Notes under the pieces: generated by a model
The model's database searches: none
Seen by the model: the letters and a program-made list of their open reading frames with translations, nothing else
What the model was told of the DNA's origin: nothing
Translations under genes and position numbers: made by a program
Assembly: GCA_905183005.1 (NCBI GenBank)
Contig: CAJJDO010000156.1
Span: forward strand, 104,863 to 168,862
Origin: Paramecium pentaurelia
Lineage: Eukaryota > Ciliophora > Oligohymenophorea > Peniculida > Parameciidae
Length of the DNA stretch: 64,000 nt
Direction of reading: 5' to 3'
Part shown: positions 1-13,157 of the stretch, piece after piece
How positions within the stretch are numbered: the first letter of the stretch is position 1
Layout of the letters: every line of letters begins with the position of its first letter

Positions 1-3000
1 AAGCATATAGTACCATCCCAAAAACAAGGTATTCCTAAGGAATTCTTTGTAGTCGAGCATAAAGTGCTAGAAGTGTAATCAATACAAGGACCAATAGTTT
101 AACATGTCGATCCATTCCAAATACATTTATCTATAAAAATATTACACTCTAAATTAGTAGTTAAAGATAAGCAGTTGAGTAATTGGCACCCTGAACCTAC
201 TGCTGCCATACAATATGGACGCCAAAGGAAACATTGAGAATTATCATTCGTAATATTCGAAAGTTATGGATCTTAACAGATATTTTTACATTCAGTTGAA
301 TCCCAATAACAGTCTATGCCATCAATTCTACTTACACAAGCATCTTAATATGTGTATTCTGAACATAGTTATTTTTTGATTGTGCATTTTGAAGTTAATG
401 AAAATTAAATTGTTTGTATGAAATTTATTTCGTTACAATCTTAATGCGATTTAGGTTAGATAATGCTACCTAAATTACAGTTTTTATTATTAGAGCATTT
501 GGTTGTATTATTTGAACACCAATAACATTTTCCTACTATATGCGTATAATAACCATAACTACTCTCACAATCAGATTATATTATATATTCATAACAAAAT
601 TTTCTAATGCATTAGGATGTATACCATTTACAATTAGACCCATTAATGATGTTTGTTTAATTACATATAGTTGAATCTGTAATATAACTGCAATCCATAA
701 AGGAACAACCTTAACCTTTTGTGTAATTTAATCTGCAATATGTAGAATTTATTAATAAACATTCACGATTCGTTATAGCAGTTGTGTTAAGTTGACAATC
801 AATATTTTTCACGCATTTACCCATTTACCAAGTGCACTAAAATATTTAACATTAGTATATTAATTTTATTTCAGTACAATTACCTGTGAAAGTCTTACAT
901 CCAGTAGTACCACGAACACAATCATAAATCCAATCATAACAATTTTTATCTGAAATTACACTAGTTAAATGTTCACATTTTCTATTCTCACAAGTAGAGA
1001 TTGTGGAATTATATCCACATTTTTGTAAATAAGTGCTTAACTGAGCTACTGATGAATTACAACGCTGGACTGAACCTTACACACTATTACAAGAAGTTAA
1101 TAAGACACAGCAATCACAACTTGTATTATAAATATAAGTTGATGAATAGTCTTAACATTACTATCTTTTATCTGAAAGGTTCATGTTAGAAAAGTTAAAA
1201 TTCTTTTGTGTTGTTTATCCAATACATTAAAATTGACAAAAACTACAAGGTTATTTATACTGACATAATTATCCTAATCGTGTTTTTAAGCCATCACAAG
1301 TATTAACGGATAAAAATTTATCAGAACAATTTATATCAGGTCGACATTTGTCATAATAGTTACATTATTAATTAATTTACATGATTGCACTGTTACATAC
1401 TTAATTAGATAAATCTAAGCAAGATTCAGTAGAATAACATCCTTATCCACTTGATTATAGGATACACTATCTATTATATAATTGACAAACTTCATTACTT
1501 TTACTATCAGTAATGAATTCACATTATTTTGGTTGTACAATTTAACATAGAGAATTAAAATAATAACATTTATGATTATTCAATGTTAAAGTTAATTTAC
1601 ATATGGTAGGATTTGTAATCTATCCACAATTAGACGGTCTCCATTCACAACCAGGTCCAAATGTTCCATTAGAATTAATAATTAATTAACATTAATTATA
1701 TTTTCTAAATTTTAAACATTCAGCCTCGGTTTTAGCAGTAGTATTATCAGTACAAAGTACATCTTTACAAAATTAATTTTAAAAATCCCATTTACAAGGT
1801 TATTGTTCATAAGTGATTTCGCATTGTTATTGATATTTATAATCACATATGGATGAAAGATTTGCACAATTTCTATTTATATCATTTAATGTGCATTTAG
1901 GTAAGAATGTTTCACAATCTTAATGAGATAATTCTCCATAAATTCTCTTATGACAATCAACTTATCCATTATTATCATCATCCTCATTTTTACATTTTTA
2001 TTCTGCATCATCCCAATAACAATATTGTCCAACAAATTCGTTTAACAATTTCTTTATCTAATATATTCATTACAATTTTCTTTCTTTGCTTCACATCCTT
2101 CTGCTTTAGAGGAAGAAGTAACAGTACATTTAGGATTCCATGCATAACATTATTCGTGAGTACTATACATGCTATGGTTTGGTGAAGATGTACAAGCAAC
2201 TGAATTTATTCGCATTTTGCATCCTCCTTAAACATGATCAAAAATACAATAATCTAACCATAAGTTGCATTCTACATTATTGGTGTAATTAATTTTAGAA
2301 GCATCTGAACATTCTTATATTTTACAAACTTCTAACCAAAAACACTTTTCATTGTTATAATTAAATTCACAAAATTATTCTTCTAAGATTTCATTACATA
2401 TTTAAGGTGTTACTTAACATCCACCATTTAATTTTCCAATACAATTTCCATATTTTTTACAATCTGTATGATTATAATAAAACGGAGCATGATAACATTA
2501 TCTGTATTCACATTTATTGTAATACCATACACAATCTTATTATTGAATAGAATAACAATCCATTTCCCTGACATAACCATCACATGTTTCAGGTCTTTTT
2601 TTACATCCCCCATTTTCTGAAGTAACACAATCTAATAAATTATCATAATCCTAACATTATTAATAATTTGTTAAGGAACTTGAAGCAGTGCTGCAGCTTT
2701 TGATTTTACATTCATTTTAATAATATTCACATTTCTTACCCTAAATGTCTGTAAAACAACCAAATTTATTTTAAGCATCACTACATTCCTTCCTTTTTAT
2801 ACAATGAATTCCATTTGATGTACAATCACTTAAATGCGACTGACATTCATAATCTTATGAAAATGGTAGATTCTCACAAACCTTCTCTACACATTTACCT
2901 TTTTTTTAGTTCCAAAAACACTTTTTGTTTTATCTATTTTCAAAACATTAAAAATCATTATAATATTATGAACATTACTCCATTTACTCAATACATCCAT

Positions 3001-4712
3001 AACCTTTCTCACTTACTGTACAAAAATCGAAACCTTCTTTACACATAATATGACTCATTAAATATATTGGTAATTCTACACATATTTTAACATCTCTACA
3101 TTATTTTTCTTTGTCTTATACCCAAAAGCAATACTTACCATGTTAATTTTTATTTGAACAACCATTTTCTGTTTTATAATCATTACATTCTAACATTTTA
3201 ACACACTTTGTGCCATCAGAGACACATTTATATGAAGATTCTTAACAATAATCTTTATTAAAAATTCGACAATCATCAAAGCTAATACATTAACCCAAAT
3301 AAAAACCACATTATTCTTATTCTCTACAATCCTCTTTTGCAAATTATTTGCAGTGGTGCTAATTTTAAATTTCCATTTTGTAATATTGGCCTGAGTTTAA
3401 TTTACATNGAGCTTGCTTATTAGCATATTTAATGATTTTTATAAAATGGTAATTTTAATATACTACATTCTAATAATATGCAATTATCTTCTAACCAAAA
3501 ACACTTTTCATTGTTATAATTAAATTCACAAAATTATTCTTCTAAGATTTCATTACATATTTAAGGTGTTACTTAACATCCACCATTTAATTTTCCAATA
3601 CAATTTCCATATTTTTTACAATCTGTATGATTATAATAAAACGGAGCATGATAACATTATCTGTATTCACATTTATTGTAATACCATACACAATCTTATT
3701 ATTGAATAGAATAACAATCCATTTCCCTGACATAACCATCACATGTTTCAGGTCTTTTTTTACATCCCCCATTTTCTGAAGTAACACAATCTAATAAATT
3801 ATCATAATCCTAACATTATTAATAATTTGTTAAGGAACTTGAAGCAGTGCTGCAGCTTTTGATTTTACATTCATTTTAATAATATTCACATTTCTTACCC
3901 TAAATGTCTGTAAAACAACCAAATTTATTTTAAGCATCACTACATTCCTTCCTTTTTATACAATGAATTCCATTTGATGTACAATCACTTAAATGCGACT
4001 GACATTCATAATCTTATGAAAATGGTAGATTCTCACAAACCTTCTCTACACATTTACCTTTTTTTTAGTTCCAAAAACACTTTTTGTTTTATCTATTTTC
4101 AAAACATTAAAAATCATTATAATATTATGAACATTACTCCATTTACTCAATACATCCATAACCTTTCTCACTTACTGTACAAAAATCGAAACCTTCTTTA
4201 CACATAATATGACTCATTAAATATATTGGTAATTCTACACATATTTTAACATCTCTACATTATTTTTCTTTGTCTTATACCCAAAAGCAATACTTACCAT
4301 GTTAATTTTTATTTGAACAACCATTTTCTGTTTTATAATCATTACATTCTAACATTTTAACACACTTTGTGCCATCAGAGACACATTTATATGAAGATTC
4401 TTAACAATAATCTTTATTAAAAATTCGACAATCATCAAAGCTAATACATTAACCCAAATAAAAACCACATTATTCTTATTCTCTACAATCCTCTTTTGCA
4501 AATTATTTGCAGTGGTGCTAATTTTAAATTTCCATTTTGTAATATTGGCCTGAGTTTAATTTACATTGATTCATCTCCCAAATGCAAATACCAGAACTTT
4601 TGCATTCCTTTTTACTTCTAACATGCCCACAAATGCAATTTTTAGATATTTCTAAACTACCTATGCTTAGAAATTGAAGTAACAAAATAAAACAAAACTA
4701 CTGTAATTTCAT
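1..4712 (-). CDS. Cys-rich surface-antigen-like protein, 3' end outside window
   Basis: Not assignable to a named gene, but the pattern fits Paramecium surface-antigen-type proteins. The frame starts at ATG 4712-4710 with a hydrophobic signal peptide (MKLQQFCFILLLQFLSIGSL). It then consists of Cys-rich units of roughly 60-80 residues, each carrying a C-(F/Y/V)-W-x(4-8)-C core, for example CFWNQKKGKC, CVWYYNKC, CYAWNPKC and CYWDDAEQKC. The same frame is still open at base 1, so the C-terminus (often a GPI signal in this class) is missing. Reading passes from the right contig (4712-3488) into the left one (2328-1), about 1,180 codons, because 2329-3407 duplicates 3488-4566. Near 2044 the unit pattern needs a one-base correction and no GT..AG intron of suitable length is visible, so a frameshift or sequencing error is likely. 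Protein class fairly sure; exact family less so. Confidence 0.75.
2329..3407. repeat. Left copy of a 1,079-bp identical block at a scaffold join
   Basis: Identical to 3488-4566 (offset 1,159) wherever compared. It ends at the N at 3408. It lies inside the antigen gene and is best read as the unmerged end of one contig rather than a biological duplication. Confidence 0.9.
3408..3408. other. Single N: scaffold join 1
   Basis: Ambiguous base marking a join between two contigs. The left contig ends in the same sequence that the right contig repeats 79 bases later, up to 4566. Confidence 0.9.
3409..3487 (-). other. 79-bp alternative antigen-like sequence at contig end
   Basis: These 79 bases precede the duplicated block in the right contig and do not match the corresponding left-contig sequence (2328 downwards). 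Read on the minus strand in frame with the antigen gene they stay open and place cysteines in similar positions (LEDNCILLECSILK against LEVCKIQECSDASK). This looks like a related antigen unit rather than random sequence: a paralogue, an allelic or alternative macronuclear version, or a mis-assembled end. Confidence 0.6.
3488..4566. repeat. Right copy of the 1,079-bp identical block
   Basis: Same sequence as 2329-3407. This copy runs on into the true 5' end of the antigen gene at 4712, so it is the copy to keep for the start of the gene. Confidence 0.9.
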
Positions 4713-7581
4713 TTAATTGGTGTGATTAATTTATTAACATTAGATGATAAAAATTTAATAGTATTTGAACATCTAAGTTCTTTAATTTTTGATTATTTAT
4801 ATAAATACATAGCATTAAATTTTATCATTAGATTCTCAATAGTAATATTTTTTCTGCCTTTATTTTGTATATTCTCTTCATAATAGAATCCCTATAAAAA
4901 CCTATGTAAATAGATTATTATTAGCGTGTAAAATAAAAATAACAACTTTCTAGTTAATTTTATCCTATAGTAAAAAACAATAATAATTTAGTTCAAGAAA
5001 ATCTTCTATTTTTGAGAGAACTGAACTTCAAAAAAGTTATTCCTAGAAGACTATATATATATTTTATGGTTCAATTGATAAAGAAAAAAAGTATTTAAAA
5101 AAAAAAAAGCAAAACAAATTTTTCCATACTATTAATCTTGCAATTATTTTTGATTTAGTTTCCAAGTATTTTTATTTTTCAGGTTATCTTTTAGATGAAT
5201 CTCTTTCTTACATAAGCTCTTTATATTGATACAAAAATAATTATTACTTAAAACTTAGTTAAATTCTTATATTAAGCATGCTGAAAGATAATATGAAAGA
5301 GAAAAAGGCTCCCAATTTTATTCTTGATTCTTTAAAAATCATAAAAATATTTTAAAACTTTGTTATTTGTTCTTTTAAATAGTTATATAATGATTTCAAT
5401 ATATTTTCAAAATATAATAAGTCTATAGTTTATGTGTTTTTTGCAATAGTTAATATAATCCAATTATAGTTTTTCAAATGACCGATTATTTAAAATATTT
5501 TTAGAAATGTCATAAAATGTATTAAAAAATTTTGTATTTCTTAATAAGTAAAAGTATAATGTATAATATTAGCAATTTCTTTTGATAATATTTCATTATA
5601 ACTGAAATGCTTTTAGCATTCACAATTTGGAATTTTAATTACTTTTATAATTATAGAAATTTAAGGATGATTATAGTATATTTTAAAAAATGGTATTTTC
5701 CTTAAATCTAATGGCTGGATTCATAAATTATGAAGAATAATTTGTACTTGTAGAAATATTTAAAGAAGGAAACCTTATATTAATTAAAAAATTACAAAAA
5801 TGAATAAAAATCAAATAAAAATCAAATAAAATAATAAAGAAGATTTACTTCTCTGGAGATTTTTTATCCTTAAAACTACAAAGAATTGTTCAAAAACATT
5901 ATTTAAGGTTTAATTATTATTTATGAAAAAATAATATGAAATGAAAAATTTAATTAATTGATATTTTTAAGAGACTTGTATTGCAAATTCTTAAATTTGG
6001 TGATATGAAATATTATAATTTAGGATATTTGTAAGGAAGGTTTTAACATAATATATACTTGTTAAATTAAACAATAACTTTTTATTAAAGTGCTTGTATC
6101 GTTTTTTTTTTATTAGCAAGGTTTATAGATATATTTGTTTAGTCAATTCTCTATGTTTATATCAAATAAATAAAATATTGTCTGATATCATTACTTTTAT
6201 AACTACAACCATCATCTGTAGAATTAAAGTAAATAGTTTGTTAACTTAATTATTATTCAAAAACAATCATCATTTATTCAATGCTAGAACAATCTCAAAA
6301 AAAATTAACTAATTATATATAAACTTAGTTAAATATTAATTATTGTATTAAAATACATATTTTTATTGTACTTTATAATTTATTCAATTTAGTTAAAAAT
6401 TCTAAATCAAAATATAGGTAAAATAATAATAGTCACAAATCAAATAAATAGAATAATCAAATTAGTCTCAAAATTAAAAAATAAGAACTTATCGTAATAT
6501 AATTATTTTTTAAAATAAATTTGATTCAATTTCTAAATCGCATTAAGATATCAAATTTCAAGAATAGGATGAAGATTCAATCAATTGCTTTGGATTTTTT
6601 AATAAGAATCTGTATATCAGTCTTTAATTTTTATTTAAAAATATAAAGTTTCCATTATATATCTCCCATCATTGCTTCAGATACACGTATAATGAATTTA
6701 TTCAGAGTGTTTGAATAAAATCATTACACCTAAACAGCCATTCATTTTTTAAAGAATCAAAAAAGCCATTTAGTCTCTTTTAATCAATTTTTCAAGTAAA
6801 TCTTTTTAACTTTTTACTTAATACACCTTGGATTCTTCTATTTTCAAACAACATCTCTAATATACAAAAAAAAAAGAGAGACAAGCAGTTTAAACTTTTT
6901 AAACTTATTATTTCAATATTGAAGTAACAAGTCTGTTACTCTTAAATTTTTGTGTAGATGTGGCAAAGGTGCAGATTCAAAATGTAAAAAGATTTTGATT
7001 GGTTTTAAGATATAAAATATATTTAAAAAAATGCTTTTGGATGTGGGGCTGAATATGATTTGAAATTCAAGAATAGTATTTAAAGCCTAAAAGAAGGTTG
7101 ATTTGTATTTATTGGTGACTTTGAATAAATGTCTGAATGTTTCATTTTAGCTATTAATGGTATGTGATCATTAAAGATATAGAGTTCAATATTAAATTTA
7201 AATTATTTGATTTAACATTTTTGATATTTAAGATGTATGGGGAATGATATTTATGGTAAATGTTAAATGAAACCGAATTTTATTTAAATTTGTATTATTT
7301 CATTCATCAAAACCCAAAAGAATATGCTTTAGAGATTAAAATACCTTAGGAAAATACATAAGTCACTGATAATACTGATATTTTATTAGTTACGATATAA
7401 GGATTACTAATGAAATAAATACAGAATATGAGATAGGAAGGATGTTTAAGTTAAAGATGTTGACGAGCAAATGTTTGGTATCATACTAGAAAGACTGCAA
7501 AAGGAAGAAAGCTTAAGACTGTGTTGATATCTTTTAAATAATGCAAATCAAAGATATTTAGAATAATAAATATTACAAAAA
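4713..7581. other. AT-rich stretch without a recognised gene
   Basis: Very AT-rich with many homopolymer runs. Short frames occur, such as one starting ATG GCT GGA near 5710 (about 30 codons) and pieces at 6955-7120 and 7265-7450. None is long enough or matches a family I recognise. The pieces just upstream of 7582 may belong to the decayed WD40 gene. Confidence 0.5.
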
Positions 7582-7935
7582 ATGAATTTAACATCAGTCT
7601 GTTTTTATCCTGATGGCAATGCATTAGCATCTGGGAGTTTTGATAACTCGATCAGATTATGGGATGTTAAGATAGGATAAGAAATTGAACCGAATCATTT
7701 TCAGAAGGTTTATTCATATTTTACATTTTTTTAGTCTCCAATAATATTATGAAACCCCCTTATTGCCTAACCTGCAACATTTTAAACATAAGGAGCTTTA
7801 GTTTTCAAAGGAGAATTCATCAATAATAAAGGCGTTGATTTACTATCATTATAAAAATCCAAAAGGAGAAGTATTTTGGAAAACTAATTCTACTTAAACT
7901 CAATGTAGACTTGATTTATTTTAACCTTTATTTTA
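7582..7935 (+). pseudogene. WD40-repeat gene remnant
   Basis: From ATG 7582 one clear WD40 blade can be read: SVCFYPDGNALASGSFDNS followed by IRLWDVKIGQ. A 27-nt GT..AG intron (7708-7734) fits after it. Downstream the frame resembles the C-terminal tail of ciliate WD40 proteins (QGALVFKGEFINNKGVDL, about 7795-7840). However, an in-frame TGA lies at 7750-7752 between the two parts, and no further blades are readable upstream, where a complete protein would carry several. I infer a decayed fragment of a larger WD40 gene. A still active gene with unrecognised introns cannot be excluded. Confidence 0.55.
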
Positions 7936-9443
7936 GCAATATGAAAATTAAAATTGTATTTCTTATTATTTCTATCTTTAGATTCCATTTTCTTATGAAT
8001 CCTTTTTTTAAATTTAATTTAATTTAATTTCTACTTTTATAAAATAATTTAAGTATACTAAATTGTTCAGTATTTATTATTTCAAGATCTTGTTCAATTT
8101 TTCTTATTTTGAATATTTTATTAAATATTAATAATCTTCCAAAAAAATAAAATTAACCTATATTTTATCTACTAAAACAGGTTATATATTCATTTTCTTT
8201 TAATTTAAAGGGATAAATTAAGTGAAATATCAAAAAACAATGATATTCAAATTACGATTAGATTATTTTAATAATTTATAAATTTGTTTTCAAAAATAGA
8301 TAATGGTTTCTTTCAAAATCTAATTTAAGATTTTATACATAAAAAAATTATCAAAAGTAATAAAGTCAATTAATGATTTTTTTTATTTTATATTTTCTAT
8401 AATTATTTATATGTTCTTCTATTCACGAAAATTATAAACATTATTATTAACTAATTTTACTATAATCATGGAAATATATTCTGTTTTAAGTCTTATTTAA
8501 ATGATAATTGGGTTAGATTGCACATAAATCTCTAAATATTTTTTATTGATTACTTTATTAATCCATAATTTATAGTTCATTTTATAAATAATTCAAAAAT
8601 TAATAAGTTGATTAGATATGAGTGTTCGATCCTTCAATTCATAACCATACCTTTGACTAACTAATAATCTAAAGTCGCTCCACCATTGCTGTTTGAAATA
8701 ATTAGAGTATGTTCGGATGTTTGGAATGATTTTTTGATTATTAGAATTTATAAAAATTTTTGATTTGTATACACATATCATCAGATTTGTCTTAAAAAGT
8801 AAGTTTACAGGAAATTTTTAATTAAAAGTGCTGAGTCAAGCATTATAGAGTAATAAATTAAGTATCCATCTATTTGGAAAAGTAATCTTACTTTATTGAA
8901 GTATTTGTGATGCAGAATCCACTTAATCAAAGTTAATTTCTAAAAGTATCCCCAGAATTTTTAATTCGAATTAATATTTTATTTTTTTTTGACTTTTTAA
9001 GCTAATTAAAGTTTGAAAATAGTAGAAGTGATAATATAAGAATTTTCAATTCAAAGATACTTGCTAAATTTATTTTTGTAAACCATCCCTGCAAATTAGG
9101 TTGTATGAATTTCAATTATAAACCGAAAATCATACTTGAATTACTCATGATGTTTCTAATATTTGGGAAAGGCTTAATTTTTCTGTTTAAGCTTAAATAA
9201 TAAATTTAATGATAAGAATAAATGTATTTAGTATTACTAGTTTAGGTATAAAAATCAAGAAGTATAACTAACCCCTTAAATAATAATTTGATAACTAAAA
9301 AATTGTTGTAAATCTAAAAAATCCTAAATAGTTAAATTAAAAAAAAACTTATTTAAATTCTAAATAAAAATCAGAAAGGAAAAAATAATTTTTTAAATAT
9401 ATCGTCCATAAATTTTCTTATTATTTTATATTATTACATTATG
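7936..9443. other. Intergenic, no gene recognised
   Basis: About 1.5 kb of AT-rich DNA between the WD40 remnant and the 3' end of the MORN-like gene. A minus-strand frame of about 75 codons ending at 8593 has no recognisable motif and is within the length expected by chance when only TGA stops. Confidence 0.5.
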
Positions 9444-11983
9444 TCAATTATTATATTTGATTTCTTTTATTTTTTTGAATCCTTCCTCCATTTTCTCTTA
9501 TTTTCTCTACATTTATACCCATACACCCACCTTTGTACCATTTTTATATTCACCATTGTACATTACTTAAGAAACACAATAGAACTTATCTGATATTACC
9601 ATCCAAACACCCTACTGAAGTTCATCACCTGCTTCATCATATGATCCACCCCCTCTATGAGTTGTCCTTTTAAATAAAATATTATTTACATTTAATCTCC
9701 TTTATACTCAATATTCCATCTACCGATTTTTTTACCATTCATATAGCTACCATTATATGTTACTTAAGAAAGATTCCAAAAATTATCTGATATTTCAGTC
9801 CAATTACCCTACTTAAGTTCATCACCTGCTTCATCATATGATCCACCCCCTCTATGAGTTGTCCTTTTAAATAAAATATTATTTACATTTAATCTCCTTT
9901 ATACTCTATATTCCATCTACCGATTTTTTTACCATTTTTATATTCACCATTGTACATTACTTAAGAAACACAATAAAAATTATCAGATATTTCCATCCAA
10001 TTACCCTACTTAAGTCCGGTACCAGTTATATCATATGATCCACCACCTCTATTGGAACTTTGTATAATATTTATACATCATTATATTAGTTTTTTCAAAT
10101 CCCATTTCAACGTCTTTATACCAAATATTCCATCTACTAATTTTTTTACCATTTGTATATTAGCCATTGTATGTTACTTAAGATGTGAAGTTGAAATTAT
10201 CTGATATTTCTACCCAATTACCCTACTTAATCTCAGTACCTTTATCATCATATTATCCACCCCCACTTAAACAAAAAAATTTATTATTATTATTAAATTC
10301 TCTTTAAATATTATTTTTTACATTCTCACATTATTCCAAAAGATATCCTACATACCAACTTTTTTCCCATTTTTATAATCAAAACTAAAAGTTAATTTTT
10401 TCTCGTTCTGAAAGGCCTCACTTAATTCTATCCATTTACCTTTCTTCTAATTATATTCATTATATTAGCCTCCACCACTAATTAAACAGATACTAATACA
10501 TAGTTTTGTTATCATAGATGTAATTCCATCTTCCTGATTTTTAATCATTAATGTATTCTCCACTTTCATAAACTTATCNCTTAAGAAAGATTCCAAAAAT
10601 TATCTGATATTTCAGTCCAATTACCCTACTTAAGTTCATCACCTGCTTCATCATATGATCCACCCCCTCTATGAGTTGTCCTTTTAAATAAAATATTATT
10701 TACATTTAATCTCCTTTATACTCAATATTCCATCTACCGATTTTTTTACCATTCATATAGCTACCATTATATGTTACTTAAGAAAGATTCCAAAAATTAT
10801 CTGATATTTCAGTCCAATTACCCTACTTAAGTTCATCACCTGCTTCATCATATGATCCACCCCCTCTATGAGTTGTCCTTTTAAATAAAATATTATTTAC
10901 ATTTAATCTCCTTTATACTCTATATTCCATCTACCGATTTTTTTACCATTTTTATATTCACCATTGTACATTACTTAAGAAACACAATAAAAATTATCAG
11001 ATATTTCCATCCAATTACCCTACTTAAGTCCGGTACCAGTTATATCATATGATCCACCACCTCTATTGGAACTTTGTATAATATTTATACATCATTATAT
11101 TAGTTTTTTCAAATCCCATTTCAACGTCTTTATACCAAATATTCCATCTACTAATTTTTTTACCATTTGTATATTAGCCATTGTATGTTACTTAAGATGT
11201 GAAGTTGAAATTATCTGATATTTCTACCCAATTACCCTACTTAATCTCAGTACCTTTATCATCATATTATCCACCCCCACTTAAACAAAAAAATTTATTA
11301 TTATTATTAAATTCTCTTTAAATATTATTTTTTACATTCTCACATTATTCCAAAAGATATCCTACATACCAACTTTTTTCCCATTTTTATAATCAAAACT
11401 AAAAGTTAATTTTTTCTCGTTCTGAAAGGCCTCACTTAATTCTATCCATTTACCTTTCTTCTAATTATATTCATTATATTAGCCTCCACCACTAATTAAA
11501 CAGATACTAATACATAGTTTTGTTATCATAGATGTAATTCCATCTTCCTGATTTTTAATCATTAATGTATTCTCCACTTTCATAAACTTATCCATAAACC
11601 TTACTTTAAACCGTTCTCATAGTATCCACTAACTTTCCAAATATTATGCCCATTCCAAGTTGCTGTCCATTTACCTAATTTTCTTTTGTTCAGTCCATAT
11701 TGACCTTACCATTTAAGGAATTAGATTTATTCCATTGAGGTCAAAATTTCTGGATTTCTAGTATCGTTTTGAAAGAATTCCCTTGAGTAAATAAAATGAT
11801 CACATACTTTCTCAAAATTACACCATCCAATGAGTAAATTATTTAGTTTTCTGTTGTGATAGTGATTTAAATTTTAACCTTTGCTATTTTTCCTTTTATT
11901 TCATCCCATTTGTTTACCTCGTATTCTTTAGTTCCTAACAATGATTCTAGCTAAACCTACGTATTTTTTGGTTAAAGTAACAT
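9444..11983 (-). CDS. MORN-like GGGSYD-repeat protein with an intron at each repeat boundary
   Basis: Start ATG 11983-11981, stop TGA 9446-9444. After an N-terminal region come five units of about 60 residues. Each begins GGG(S/Q)Y(D/N), has a G(N/K/V)W motif, then Y-NG-Y-NG(K/T)K-(I/V)G-W, the spacing of MORN-like membrane/phosphoinositide-binding repeats known in large Paramecium families. Small introns restore the frame: about 25, 28 and 28 nt in the N-terminal part, then 22, 20, 19, 23 and 23 nt, one at each unit junction (the last two at 9864-9886 and 9667-9689 in the left copy). The region contains an artefactual duplication: 9618-10578 equals 10632-11592. With one 1,014-nt copy removed and introns spliced, the CDS is exactly 446 codons, which supports both the model and the artefact reading. 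Cellular role unknown. Confidence 0.8.
9618..10578. repeat. Left copy of a 961-bp identical block
   Basis: Matches 10632-11592 (offset 1,014). Contains most of the MORN-like repeat units; ends at the N at 10579. Confidence 0.88.
10579..10579. other. Single N: scaffold join 2
   Basis: Join between two contigs whose ends overlap. Bases 10580-10631, to the right, match 9763-9814, the neighbouring repeat unit, instead of the unit expected there. The right contig's end therefore appears chimeric between repeat units. Confidence 0.85.
10632..11592. repeat. Right copy of the 961-bp identical block
   Basis: Matches 9618-10578 and continues into the 5' part of the MORN-like gene (11593-11983). Confidence 0.88.
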
Positions 11984-13157
11984 ATAATTAATGATATTTT
12001 ATTATCATGAAATAAATATTATCAAATATATCTTTATAACACATTAAAACACAAAAATAAATTAAAAAACTACATCCATTTAGGTTTAACTGATAGTTTT
12101 ATGTTAAGCAAAGTTTCTTAAAACTGTTGGGAGAGCATTTTGTTATTTAAATTAAAGTAGAAAAAAAAATATCTCGCTTTTCCAATCTTTGATACTTATA
12201 AATTTAGAATAATAATTACTCAATAATAAACATATTAAAATAAAATAATAACCAAAGTATAGATATGCACACTCTACGATAGGATAAAACTCCATAAAAA
12301 TCAATAGAAAATATTATTCCTAAAATAAATTATTTTGAAGACTCTATTTTGAAATTTAAAAAAAAAATAGTTTGAAATTATAGTAATCTAATTCATTTAT
12401 ATATATTTTTCTATAAAGAATTAGCTTTAAGACTATGAGAAATTATTATTAAATTTATTTAATAAATGATGACGATTATTAGAGAAGTTGCACTTTTAAA
12501 AAATTAAATTTAAAAATTCCTGAGAATAAACTTTCTAGGGATAATTTTAAGCTAATTGATTAGTTTGATTTGCATTAAAAATATTGTCTTTATTCTGGTA
12601 TAATTAGAGAAGAGATTTTTATAGCTGTGAAATTTATATTTGGCAAAAATGATTCAAATTTAATTATTTAGTGTAATCATAATTTCAGAATAAAGGAAAT
12701 ATCAAATTTCCATTTACTTTACTTCATTTTATTTACTTATTAGAAGTCTTTCATTGCTTTAAAAAAAAAAAATCAACATGATTTATTTATTTTTTATGTC
12801 AAATTAATTCATTGTTATAAATTTATCCCCAAATATAAGGTTTTATATTAAAATTGATCAAAGTACCCCATCAACATTTTAATAAAATTAATATGTTTGT
12901 TTATTTTATTTAAAATACTTTTTATCTAAGAAAGAGATGCATTATATAAGATATCAATAATTTTTAGTCAATCCTCAATTAAATTTAATTATTTAAATTA
13001 AAAAATAATTTCAATACTTATATAAATTTTACAGAATAAAAATTCATTCTAATTATTTTAAAATCATCTTTTTTTGTCAATTATATTTATTAAACCAATA
13101 TTATTGCTTCTCTACTATATTTAAACATTTATTTATTATTATTTCAATAAGAATTTA
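11984..13157. other. Intergenic, divergent upstream regions
   Basis: Lies between the start of the minus-strand MORN-like gene and the start of a plus-strand gene, so it should hold both promoters. It is extremely AT-rich with long A and T runs; no specific element was recognised. Confidence 0.5.

Noticed and set aside
1300..1400. A second frameshift in the antigen gene near 1355
   Set aside because: Re-reading bases 1321-1440 gives one continuous Cys-rich frame.
2428..4207. Short ATG-initiated frames (66 and 77 codons) repeated at two places
   Set aside because: They are out-of-frame or opposite-strand shadows of the Cys-rich gene, doubled by the assembly overlap.
8593..8781. Minus-strand frame of about 62-75 codons containing QQWWSDFRLLVSQRYGYEL
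   Set aside because: No family recognised, and the length is within chance when only TGA stops in such AT-rich DNA.
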